Source: Vulcanimicrobiota bacterium
GTDB taxonomy: Bacteria; Vulcanimicrobiota; Vulcanimicrobiia; Vulcanimicrobiales; Vulcanimicrobiaceae
Length of the DNA: 6,279 nucleotides
Assembly (NCBI GenBank): GCA_019233165.1
Contig: JAFAMS010000240.1
Coordinates: forward strand, 1 to 6,279
Direction: 5' to 3'
The notes under the pieces: generated by a model
What the model saw: only the letters and a program-made list of their open reading frames with translations
What the model was told of the DNA's origin: nothing
Databases searched by the model: none
Program-made: the position numbers and the translations under genes
Part shown: piece by piece, positions 1 to 6,279 of the stretch
Layout of the letters: the number at the start of each line of letters is the position of its first letter
Position numbering within the stretch: position 1 is the first letter of the stretch

Positions 1-1
1 C

Positions 2-97
2 GCGCATCGTTGGACGCCTCGCTACTCGAAACAACCCGTCATCGAGCTCTGCCCGGAATGTCACGACGAGCTGGCCAGAATCGTCGCGGGCGGCTAA
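2..97 (+). CDS. 3' end of an unidentified protein with a terminal CPECH motif
   Basis: An open frame runs in from the left edge and stops at TAA 95-97, giving the last 31 residues of a protein whose start lies outside the window. The visible part is basic, then reads VIELCPECHDELARIV and a short Gly tail. The CxxCH arrangement after a hydrophobic strand resembles the last knuckle of a zinc ribbon or the end of an HNH-type domain. It could also be a heme-c-like CxxCH by chance, but nothing visible suggests export. The stop is 5 nt from the end of the convergent small membrane protein gene, which fits the tight convergent packing in this region. Family is not identifiable from this fragment; that it is coding at all is an inference from composition and fit with the neighbour. 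Confidence 0.45.
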   Translation, partial: AHRWTPRYSKQPVIELCPECHDELARIVAGG

Positions 98-102
98 CCC
101 CG

Positions 103-270
103 CTAGCGTATCATCGACGCCGAGATCAGCGCCATGAAGAAGGCGACGATCGCGACGACTACCGACACGATGCGCGCCTCTTTCCACGACTTTTGAAAAC
201 CGAAGGCGAACGTCGCGATGCACGCCAGCGCGAAGAGAAAGGTGAAGGCGGTCGCCGCGATGTTGCTCAT
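103..270 (-). CDS. Small two-helix membrane protein, 55 aa, unknown function
   Basis: ATG at 270 (read on the minus strand) to TAG at 103-105 encodes 55 residues. The sequence starts MSNIAATAFTFLFALACIAT, has a short polar loop with GFQKSWKEAR at about residues 24-33, then a second hydrophobic stretch (about 34-52, rich in Val, Ile, Ala, Phe) and ends in MIR. This is a hairpin of two membrane helices joined by a basic loop, with almost no room outside the membrane. The positive loop would place it in the cytoplasm with both termini outside. No Shine-Dalgarno site is visible, but a good promoter match lies only 12 nt upstream of the ATG, which would give a nearly leaderless mRNA. It converges with the partial gene on its left and diverges from the Cys-rich protein gene on its right. 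I do not recognise a family. The clean alternation of hydrophobic and charged segments argues strongly that it is coding. Confidence 0.65.
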   Translation of the reverse strand: MSNIAATAFTFLFALACIATFAFGFQKSWKEARIVSVVVAIVAFFMALISASMIR

Positions 271-282
271 GGCTTGCACGAG

Positions 283-312
283 AGTCTACCGCGCCCACCG
301 TCCCCTTGCCAA
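283..312 (-). promoter_or_regulatory. Candidate sigma-70-type promoter for the small membrane protein
   Basis: On the minus strand, TTGGCA (307-312, one mismatch to TTGACA) is followed after 18 nt by TAGACT (283-288, two mismatches to TATAAT). The predicted transcript start near 276 leaves only about 6 nt before the ATG at 270. That short leader agrees with the absence of a Shine-Dalgarno site. Assignment is by consensus match only. Confidence 0.4.
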
Positions 313-356
313 GCGAAAGGCATGACGGCAGGCGGCGTGGTAGCCGTCGCTCCGCG

Positions 357-710
357 ATGAGTTCGGAACGTTACGCCACCCACGAACCCGGGGTCCTCAC
401 CGAGCGCGGCCTGCTCGAGGCCTGCCGCCACGTTTGGCGAGATTCGAATTCTACCGTGATGCTCGGCGGCGACGTGCTCAACTACGAACCGGTCTCGTAC
501 GACGACAAGCACGCGCTGGCCGCGTTGAAAGCGCACATCGCGGCCGCCGGACCGCAGGCGTTTCGCGAGGAGATCTTACCGAAGCTCGGCTTCGGCCCGC
601 CCGCGCCGGCCGGTCGCGCGCAGATCACGTGCGCGCAGTGCGGAAACCTCGGCGAGCAACTGCATCTCGGATGCAACTTGTGCGAGGATTGCTGCGACTG
701 CCGGCCCTAG
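357..710 (+). CDS. Hypothetical 117-aa protein with Cys-rich, probably zinc-binding C-terminus
   Basis: The ATG at 357 is chosen because the frame upstream (back to a TTG at 306) encodes only a run of Arg, Gly and Ser with no start signal. No clear Shine-Dalgarno site is present for either start. Residues 1-80 form a soluble mixed helical region with SYDDKHALAALKAHIAAAG (about 47-65) and FREEILPKLGF (about 69-79). A Pro-Ala linker follows. The tail has Cys at 92, 95, 106, 109, 112, 113 and 115, that is CxxC-x10-CxxCxxCCxC. Two CxxC pairs about ten residues apart are the usual ligand layout of a zinc ribbon; the additional Cys could hold a second metal or a cluster. An eighth Cys is at 23. There is no signal peptide, so it is probably cytoplasmic. 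The stop lies 4 nt from the end of the convergent peptidase-like gene. I do not recognise the family; a nucleic-acid-binding or regulatory role is possible but not shown. Confidence 0.65.
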   Translation: MSSERYATHEPGVLTERGLLEACRHVWRDSNSTVMLGGDVLNYEPVSYDDKHALAALKAHIAAAGPQAFREEILPKLGFGPPAPAGRAQITCAQCGNLGEQLHLGCNLCEDCCDCRP

Positions 711-714
711 CGCT

Positions 715-1656
715 TCAGCCGAAACGCAAGAGCGAATCGATCTCCGGATAACCGCCCGAGTCGGCGAGGTCGAAATGCATCATCGCGCCGTTCTGCGAAG
801 AACCGTCCGGCGCGAGCGGAAAATCGCAAGCGCCCCAGCGTAAACCCTGCTCGCAGAGAGCGCTCGGGACTTCGCATGGGAGCGAAAGGAACCCGCGCGC
901 CGGATTGCGCGTGCGAGCCGGCGTCGCGCTCGGTTCGTCGAGCGTCATCGGGATCCGCGCGTGCTCGTAGTCGCGCAAGATGCGCAGATAAAGCTCGCGG
1001 GGCGATACCGTAAATCGCTCGAGCGCGGGAAGCGCGGCGTCCTCCGGAATCCGTTCGTCCTCTCCGATCGTCGACAGCAGCACGTCGTCGGGGACCTCGT
1101 CGGCGTTTTCGAGCGCCGGCCGCAGAATCGCCGGCGGCGCCGGGTCGACGACGAGCCCGAGGTAGGCTACGAGCGCCTCGGAGACCGCCTTGAAGCGCGC
1201 CCATACGGCTTCGGTCGTTTCGCCGTCGCGACGCGCGGAGAGATCCGCTGCGCCCCCCGTGAACGCCATCGCGCGGTCGTAGGCGCCGAAGGCGCGCGAC
1301 CGCATCCCGACGAGCAGCTCGCCGCCGCGCTCGCCGCCGAAGACCCCGCCGGTGCGCGTGACGATGTAGGGATTTGCGGCCGGATTGAGATCGATCGCCG
1401 CGCCCGCGGAATGTTGCGCCGCGTGGGCGCGCCAGCAGACGTGCGGTGCGCTCACCCCTCCCCACTGGGAGAACGACGCGTCGGGCAAGCCGGTCAACGC
1501 GTCGATTCGCCGCTCCGGGCTGAGGGCGTCGTAGATCGCGCGCAACTTTTCATCGGCGGCTCGGAGACGCTCGTGCATCTCGGGGTTGACGCCATGCGTC
1601 CACCCCGAGCCGCATGGTTGGCCCAAAAACGTCGTCGCGAGATGAAACGGAGGCAT
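715..1656 (-). CDS. M15-like (D-Ala-D-Ala carboxypeptidase/endopeptidase fold) protein, 313 aa
   Basis: The ATG at 1656 is preferred; the frame extends to a TTG at 1713, but that codon lies inside the divergent globin gene. A later ATG at 1578 would cut off residues 7-26, which look like the N-terminal strand of M15 proteins (TTFLGQP... followed by a helix beginning at NPEMHERLRAADEKL). Residues 81-91 read QHSAGAAIDLN, matching the HxxGxAxD zinc-site motif of family M15 with H82 and D89. The second zinc His is probably H294 in MMHFDLADSGGY, where M15 enzymes have ExxH or DxxH. Here the position three before the His is Ala291, so the usual catalytic acid is missing. About 200 residues separate the two motifs, much more than in VanY-type enzymes, so a large insert is present (about 100-290). 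Known M15 members cut peptidoglycan cross-links or stem peptides. Activity here is uncertain, no signal peptide is evident, and a non-catalytic or divergent role is possible. Confidence 0.6.
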   Translation of the reverse strand: MPPFHLATTFLGQPCGSGWTHGVNPEMHERLRAADEKLRAIYDALSPERRIDALTGLPDASFSQWGGVSAPHVCWRAHAAQHSAGAAIDLNPAANPYIVTRTGGVFGGERGGELLVGMRSRAFGAYDRAMAFTGGAADLSARRDGETTEAVWARFKAVSEALVAYLGLVVDPAPPAILRPALENADEVPDDVLLSTIGEDERIPEDAALPALERFTVSPRELYLRILRDYEHARIPMTLDEPSATPARTRNPARGFLSLPCEVPSALCEQGLRWGACDFPLAPDGSSQNGAMMHFDLADSGGYPEIDSLLRFG

Positions 1657-1690
1657 AAAGTGCGTCGTCGAGAAGGTCGGCGCGTTCGTT

Positions 1691-1696
1691 AAGGAG
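1691..1696 (+). promoter_or_regulatory. Shine-Dalgarno site for the truncated hemoglobin gene
   Basis: AAGGAG lies 6 nt before the ATG at 1703 and fixes that start. The region between the two divergent starts is only 46 nt, so the promoters of the globin and of the peptidase-like gene must overlap it or reach into the neighbouring coding sequence. I see no convincing -35/-10 pair there. Confidence 0.7.
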
Positions 1697-1702
1697 CCGT
1701 CG

Positions 1703-2092
1703 ATGCAGAACAAGCAGTCGCTCTACGAGCGACTCGGAGGTTCGTACAGGATCGCGGCCATCGTCGACGATTTCATCGATCGCATGTCGGCCGATCCGCG
1801 ATTGAACGCAAATCCGCGATTGGCCGCGGCAAGCCACCGCGATTCGGCGGCCGGTTTCAAATACCTCGTTACCGAGATGGTGTGCTGGGCGACGGGAGGT
1901 CCGCAAGTCTACACCGGGCGCTCGATGGCCGAATCACATCGGCATCTCGGCATCAGCGAAGACGAATGGAATTGGTTCGTCGACGATCTCGCTCGGACGC
2001 TCGACAAATTCGAAGTCGGCGAACGCGAACGCAGCGAGCTGTTCGCGTTGCTCGACCGCTCGAAACGAGAAGTCGTCGCGCCGCCGCGATAG
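1703..2092 (+). CDS. glbN: Group 1 truncated hemoglobin (trHbN-like)
   Basis: A 129-aa heme protein of the two-over-two globin fold, expected to be cytoplasmic and to bind O2 or NO. Hallmarks are SLYERLGG at 6-13 (N-terminal helix and first Gly pair), IVDDFIDRMSADPRLN at 20-35 (B helix to the CD turn), CWATGGPQVYTGRSM at 61-75 (end of E helix and the EF Gly motif), and ESHRHLGIS at 77-85 with the proximal heme ligand His79. The length is typical of the family. The distal pocket is unusual when set against the Mycobacterium trHbN: the B10 position, Tyr there, is Ile25, and the E7 and E11 positions align with Phe52 and Val56, leaving no obvious polar residue to hold bound O2. As far as I recall, many environmental group 1 globins have Val or Ile at B10, so this may be a subfamily trait. 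Start fixed by AAGGAG. It has its own transcription unit; a link to the oxidase downstream is only positional. Confidence 0.9.
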   Translation: MQNKQSLYERLGGSYRIAAIVDDFIDRMSADPRLNANPRLAAASHRDSAAGFKYLVTEMVCWATGGPQVYTGRSMAESHRHLGISEDEWNWFVDDLARTLDKFEVGERERSELFALLDRSKREVVAPPR

Positions 2093-2101
2093 CGGCAGGT
2101 A

Positions 2102-2341
2102 TTACGCGCTACCGCAGGCCGCGTAGTGCTCGAGCGCGCGGCCGATCAGCGCCCAATCGGTCGAGCTGAGATCGGCAGAGCGTTCGATCGAGATCGGCTT
2201 CTCCGACATGAGCGCATCGGCGAACCCCGGCGGTTGGTCTTCGGGCGGGCGCTTCGACTCGTCGGCCTTCGCCGGATCGGTGAGACGAACTTCGATCCGT
2301 TTGGCCAGCTCCTCGGCGGCCCGTTGCTCCTGAGCTTGCAT
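2102..2341 (-). CDS. Small hypothetical protein, 79 aa
   Basis: ATG at 2341 to TAA at 2102-2104 on the minus strand. The N-terminal half is charged and helical (QAQEQRAAEELAKRIEVRL, about 2-20), followed by an acidic, Pro-rich linker (about 21-40). The C-terminal part contains LSSTDWALIGRALEHYAACG (about 58-77), a likely amphipathic helix. There are no membrane segments and no signal peptide. No strong Shine-Dalgarno site is seen. An AT-rich patch on the minus strand (TATATC at 2368-2373) about 26 nt upstream could serve as a -10 element, without a recognisable -35. The gene ends 9 nt from the end of the convergent globin gene and diverges from the glycine-zipper protein gene. I do not recognise the family. 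The coding call rests on the natural-looking residue composition, the good fit between neighbours and the stop position. Confidence 0.55.
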   Translation of the reverse strand: MQAQEQRAAEELAKRIEVRLTDPAKADESKRPPEDQPPGFADALMSEKPISIERSADLSSTDWALIGRALEHYAACGSA

Positions 2342-2403
2342 AGCTGCATTGTCTCGCAGCCGAGGCCGATATAAACCTGGAGCCGCAGGCGGGGAGGCTT
2401 CCC

Positions 2404-2412
2404 TGGTACAAT
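2404..2412 (+). promoter_or_regulatory. Candidate extended -10 promoter for the glycine-zipper gene
   Basis: TGGTACAAT combines a TGn extension with TACAAT (one mismatch to TATAAT). The position 17 nt upstream shows no -35 match, as is common for extended -10 promoters. The predicted start near 2419 would give a leader of about 40 nt that includes the strong Shine-Dalgarno site. The same transcript could in principle run on into the oxidase operon. Confidence 0.45.
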
Positions 2413-2443
2413 CAGAAACGCAACCGTTGAGTACGTACGGTGC

Positions 2444-2451
2444 GGGAGGGG
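2444..2451 (+). promoter_or_regulatory. Shine-Dalgarno site that selects a GTG start
   Basis: GGGAGGGG sits 7 nt before GTG 2459. The next in-frame ATG at 2468 would be 16 nt away, too far, so the GTG is the likely start. Confidence 0.65.
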
Positions 2452-2458
2452 ATCTAAC

Positions 2459-2626
2459 GTGAGAAAGATGCCGGTTATCACCCTGATCGGCGCCGCAGTC
2501 GGTGCGGCGGTCGGCGCGGCGCTCGGTAATACGTTCGTCGGCCTCATCTACGGGATCATCGTCGGAGCGGTGTACGGCGCGTGGCTGGATCGCCGGATAA
2601 CGACGCGCGGCTGGCTCGGAAAGTAG
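2459..2626 (+). CDS. Glycine-zipper small membrane protein, 55 aa
   Basis: GTG 2459 to TAG 2624-2626. After a short basic start (MRKMPVITLI) the protein has regularly spaced small residues, GAAVGAAVGAALG at 11-23, then VGLIYGIIVGAVYG at 27-40, and a basic C-terminal tail (WLDRRITTRGWLGK). The GxxxGxxxG spacing is the glycine-zipper pattern that allows close packing of membrane helices; the protein probably spans the membrane once or as a tight hairpin, with both basic ends on the cytoplasmic side. It precedes the oxidase operon in the same direction with a 95-nt gap. No function can be assigned; a generic inner-membrane small protein or an accessory to the oxidase are both open. Its start region (GGGAGGGGATCTAAC then GTG) resembles that of coxB (GCGAGGGGATAGCAT then TTG). 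Confidence 0.65.
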   Translation: MRKMPVITLIGAAVGAAVGAALGNTFVGLIYGIIVGAVYGAWLDRRITTRGWLGK

Positions 2627-2641
2627 CGCACCGGAACTGAT

Positions 2642-2669
2642 TTGGAACCCGGTCGTCCGATGCTTTAGA
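2642..2669 (+). promoter_or_regulatory. Possible promoter of the oxidase operon
   Basis: TTGGAA (2642-2647) and TTTAGA (2664-2669) are separated by 16 nt, and the -10-like hexamer is preceded by TGc (2661-2663). The -10 match is poor (three of six), so this is weak. It lies in the only gap upstream of coxB (2627-2721), where a promoter would be expected if the operon is not read from the glycine-zipper gene. Confidence 0.25.
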
Positions 2670-2709
2670 GATGCAGAGGCCGGCCAGAGGGTGCCGAAGC
2701 ACACTAGCG

Positions 2710-2714
2710 AGGGG
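2710..2714 (+). promoter_or_regulatory. Shine-Dalgarno site that selects a TTG start for coxB
   Basis: AGGGG (within GCGAGGGG) lies 7 nt before TTG 2722. The first in-frame ATG is at codon 17 (2770) with no Shine-Dalgarno site near it, so TTG is the best start. Confidence 0.6.
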
Positions 2715-2721
2715 ATAGCAT

Positions 2722-3837
2722 TTGGCGCAAGAGCGAGCTCGCCAACCCGAAATCGTTAAGGTAAAGGGTATGGGGCCGGGGTTCTGGCCCGTTACCTTTT
2801 TGATGCTGGCGCTCAGCTTGATTTGCGCCTGGTACTTCCTCTACGGCAACATCGATTGGATTCTGCCGGGGGCCTCGAATCCGCTCACCGACCGGACCAA
2901 CGACATCGACGCCCTCTTCAAGTTCATGGCGGTCTCCTCGACCGCGATCATGATCTTCGTGGCCGGTTACGTCATCTATTTCGGCGTCGTGTTCCGGGCG
3001 CGGCCGGGCGAGTCGCGAGAAGCGGTCGGGGTCCCCGTCCACGACGCCCCCAAACTGGAGTTTTGGTGGACGGTGCTGCCCTCGTTGCTGCTCGTTGTTC
3101 TCACCGCGCTGAGCATCGTCACCTGGTACAAAATCTACTTCGGGACCGCCGTTCCGGCGCTCACCGCCGAGGTCATCGGCCATCAGTTCTACTTCGAGTA
3201 TCGCTATCCGGGGCTCAAGAACTCGGTCTACTCGAAGACCGAAGCGATGCATCTTCCGGTCGGGGTCCCGGTCCGGATCCTGATCACCTCGGCCGACGTG
3301 ATCCATCAGTTTTGGGTCCCGGAGATCCGTTTGAAAGCGTCCGGCGTGCCGGGATTGGTGCAAAATCTCAACTTCACGCCGGAGCACGCCGGCACGTACA
3401 GCATCGCGTGCTCGGAGTTCTGCGGCCCCGACCACAGCCTGATGCAGGGCCAGCTGATCGTCGAGCCGGTCGCGGCGTTCAACGCCTGGCTCGAGAAAGA
3501 GAAGACCGCGGCCGCGGCCGGCGGCGGCGCGCTGAACCTCGCCGAAGGGACTGCCGACGCCGGCAAGGCGACGTTCGCGCAAAAATGCTCGGCGTGCCAC
3601 AACAACCCGCCGACGCCGTTCGATCAGAAGCTCGTCGGGCCGGGGCTGCTGCACATCACCGACGATCCGGCGCATCCCAATCTGGTCAGCGGCAAACCGC
3701 CGACGCCCGAAAACATCGCGGACATCCTGCAGAACGGCTTCAACGGTCCGATCGGCCAGATGCCGAACGCGCAAGCCAACGGGCTCTCCTCAAAAGACAT
3801 CGCGAATTTGGTCGCCTACCTAGTCAGCTTGAAGTAG
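2722..3837 (+). CDS. coxB: Cytochrome c oxidase subunit II with fused cytochrome c domain (caa3 type)
   Basis: A 371-aa membrane-anchored electron-entry subunit. Hydrophobic segments lie at about 21-41, 65-91 and 114-137. The last two are the standard subunit II hairpin. The first has no clear cleavage or lipobox site and may be a retained signal anchor, which would put the N-terminus inside and the CuA domain outside. The cupredoxin domain (about 145-250) has the full CuA ligand set: His195 in DVIHQFWVP and C230, E232, C234, H238, M241 in CSEFCGPDHSLM. The aromatic stretch before it is HQFYFEY (154-160), where the family usually has Trp in the QWYW motif; the Trp that receives electrons from cytochrome c is Phe156 here. 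After a flexible Ala/Gly linker (about 262-270) comes a class I cytochrome c domain with heme motif C289-S-A-C292-H293 and probable axial Met347 in GQMPNA. It is the first gene of the operon, 27 nt before coxA, starting at TTG with AGGGG 7 nt upstream. Confidence 0.95.
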   Translation: MAQERARQPEIVKVKGMGPGFWPVTFLMLALSLICAWYFLYGNIDWILPGASNPLTDRTNDIDALFKFMAVSSTAIMIFVAGYVIYFGVVFRARPGESREAVGVPVHDAPKLEFWWTVLPSLLLVVLTALSIVTWYKIYFGTAVPALTAEVIGHQFYFEYRYPGLKNSVYSKTEAMHLPVGVPVRILITSADVIHQFWVPEIRLKASGVPGLVQNLNFTPEHAGTYSIACSEFCGPDHSLMQGQLIVEPVAAFNAWLEKEKTAAAAGGGALNLAEGTADAGKATFAQKCSACHNNPPTPFDQKLVGPGLLHITDDPAHPNLVSGKPPTPENIADILQNGFNGPIGQMPNAQANGLSSKDIANLVAYLVSLK

Positions 3838-3864
3838 ACTCCCTCACCGAAGAGAGATCGGCAC

Positions 3865-5610
<1,746 letters not shown>

Positions 5611-6255
5611 ATGGCGGCTGTCGGGACGCAGCACCTGACCGGTCACGACGCGGTGGCCGCGCGGTACCGCAACGTCGATCCGGTCTACTTCGAGACCCGC
5701 GACCTCCGGCTGACGGGATTCGTCCTCTTCCTCTTGAGCGATTGCATCCTGTTCTCGTCGTTCATCTTCGCGTACGTCTACCTGCGCAATTCGGCGCCGG
5801 CATGGCCGCCGTTCCTCAACGGCACGCAGCTTCCGTGGTTCGACACCAGCTTCGCGGCGGTGAACTCGGTCGTGCTGTTCGGTTCGGGCGTCACGATGCA
5901 CTTCGCGCTCGAAAACTGGAAGCACTTACACCGGCAGAAGTTCTTCTACTGGCTGATCGCAACGATCGTGCTCGGTTTAGGCTTCTTGGGGGGACAAGCG
6001 CACGAGTGGTCGGGCGTGTTCGCAACCGTGCTCACCTGGTCGAACAGCACGATGGGCGCGTCGTTCTTCGTCCTGACGGGACTCCACGGGCTCCACGTTT
6101 TCATCGGGACCGTCTTCCTGACGGTCTTAGGAATCCAAGCCAAGAACAACGTCTACACCGGGTCGAAGTACCTCGGGCTCACGGCGGGGACGCTGTACTG
6201 GCACTTCGTCGACGTCATCTGGGTCGCGCTGTTCTACTTGTTCTACCTGTTGTGA
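5611..6255 (+). CDS. coxC: Cytochrome c oxidase subunit III
   Basis: A 214-aa integral membrane subunit that binds subunit I and supports stability and proton uptake. Five hydrophobic helices lie at about 34-58, 80-100, 111-128, 149-173 and 191-213, the short five-helix form found in bacterial oxidases, compared with seven in mitochondria. Family motifs are GFLGGQAHEW (124-133), GLHGLHVFIG (157-166) and LYWHFVDVIWV (195-205). In the first helix the conserved, DCCD-reactive Glu of mitochondrial subunit III is Asp44 in LSDCILFSS, a sequence very like that of the E. coli quinol oxidase subunit CyoC. The ATG follows the coxA stop with no gap (TAA then ATG); GGGAG at 5598-5602, inside the end of coxA, is 8 nt upstream and implies coupled translation. 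The function is inferred from family and position. Confidence 0.95.
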   Translation: MAAVGTQHLTGHDAVAARYRNVDPVYFETRDLRLTGFVLFLLSDCILFSSFIFAYVYLRNSAPAWPPFLNGTQLPWFDTSFAAVNSVVLFGSGVTMHFALENWKHLHRQKFFYWLIATIVLGLGFLGGQAHEWSGVFATVLTWSNSTMGASFFVLTGLHGLHVFIGTVFLTVLGIQAKNNVYTGSKYLGLTAGTLYWHFVDVIWVALFYLFYLL

Positions 6256-6259
6256 GGAG
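6254..6259 (+). promoter_or_regulatory. Shine-Dalgarno site for the fourth operon gene
   Basis: GAGGAG overlaps the TGA stop of coxC and lies 9 nt before the ATG at 6269, supporting a further co-transcribed gene. Confidence 0.6.
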
Positions 6260-6268
6260 CGACGGCGC

Positions 6269-6279
6269 ATGATTTCCGC
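6269..6279 (+). CDS. Start of a fourth operon gene, probably oxidase subunit IV
   Basis: ATG ATT TCC GC begins 13 nt after the coxC stop and is preceded by GAGGAG at a good distance. Only three complete codons (Met, Ile, Ser) are in the window, so nothing in the sequence identifies the product. In caa3 operons with the order II-I-III the next gene is usually the small membrane subunit IV (ctaF/coxD type), which is the basis for the suggestion. Confidence 0.45.

Noticed and set aside
306..356. Upstream TTG start for the Cys-rich protein
   Set aside because: The extra 17 residues are a low-complexity Arg/Gly/Ser stretch overlapping the divergent promoter, with no Shine-Dalgarno site.
707..1465. 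A 252-codon minus-strand frame and a 243-codon + frame (961-1692) over the peptidase-like gene
   Set aside because: Both are very Arg-rich with no recognisable motif, whereas the 715-1656 frame has balanced composition and a zinc-site motif.
1657..1713. TTG start at 1713 for the peptidase-like protein
   Set aside because: It would overlap the start of the divergent globin gene, which has a strong ribosome site, and the added 19 residues show no family similarity.
2106..2130. Possible hairpin CTACcGC...GCGTAG at the globin 3' side
   Set aside because: Short, bulged and inside the coding region of the convergent gene, with no T run on either strand.
2630..2653. Possible hairpin ACCGG...CCGGT after the glycine-zipper gene
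   Set aside because: Only 5 bp of stem, a 14-nt loop and no T run, so it does not support a terminator.
2678..2685. Palindrome GGCCGGCC upstream of coxB
   Set aside because: An 8-bp GC-only palindrome is expected by chance in such GC-rich DNA and no second copy or flanking symmetry was seen.
2704..3774. A 356-codon minus-strand frame opposite coxB
   Set aside because: Arg/Asp/Val-rich shadow with no motif; coxB on the other strand has complete CuA and heme c sites.

Overview
This is a GC-rich bacterial chromosomal window with two halves. The right half (2722 to the end) is the start of an aerobic terminal oxidase operon of the caa3 cytochrome c oxidase type. The order is subunit II with a fused cytochrome c domain (coxB), subunit I (coxA), subunit III (coxC), and the first codons of a fourth gene cut by the window edge. 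The gaps are 27, 0 and 13 nt, so the genes are almost certainly co-transcribed and probably translationally coupled. Subunit I carries all heme and CuB ligands. It has the YSHPAVY form of helix VI, which marks the A2 subfamily of heme-copper oxidases, instead of the mitochondrial-type GHPEVY. The order matches the ctaC-ctaD-ctaE-ctaF layout known from other caa3 operons.

The left half (1-2626) is a compact run of small genes whose direction alternates strictly. In order: the 3' end of a + gene ending in a CPECH motif; a 55-aa two-helix membrane protein on the - strand; a 117-aa protein with a Cys-rich tail on +; an M15-peptidase-like protein on -; a group 1 truncated hemoglobin on +; a 79-aa hypothetical on -; and a 55-aa glycine-zipper membrane protein on +, directly upstream of the oxidase operon. 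The three convergent pairs are separated by only 5, 4 and 9 nt. No stretch over 300 nt lacks a gene. The intergenic zones are 271-356, 1657-1702, 2342-2458 and 2627-2721, and they hold the candidate promoters.

The operon implies an aerobic or facultatively aerobic organism that respires through cytochrome c. In subunit II, electrons would pass from the C-terminal heme c to CuA, then through heme a to the heme a3-CuB site of subunit I. The truncated hemoglobin next door may bind O2 or NO, but it has its own transcription unit and adjacency is the only link. GC-rich codon use, GTG and TTG starts with good Shine-Dalgarno sites, and the general look of the proteins would fit a poorly cultured soil-type phylum such as Eremiobacterota (WPS-2) or a neighbour. 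That taxonomic guess is weak and rests on impression, not on a search.

No mobile element, CRISPR array, tRNA or rRNA was seen. The points most worth a second look are the residue-level variations in the oxidase (A2 motif, Phe in place of Trp near CuA, a third membrane helix in subunit II, His-rich N-terminus of subunit I, CyoC-like Asp in subunit III), two small membrane proteins that default gene callers may miss, and the M15-like protein that appears to lack the usual catalytic acid.
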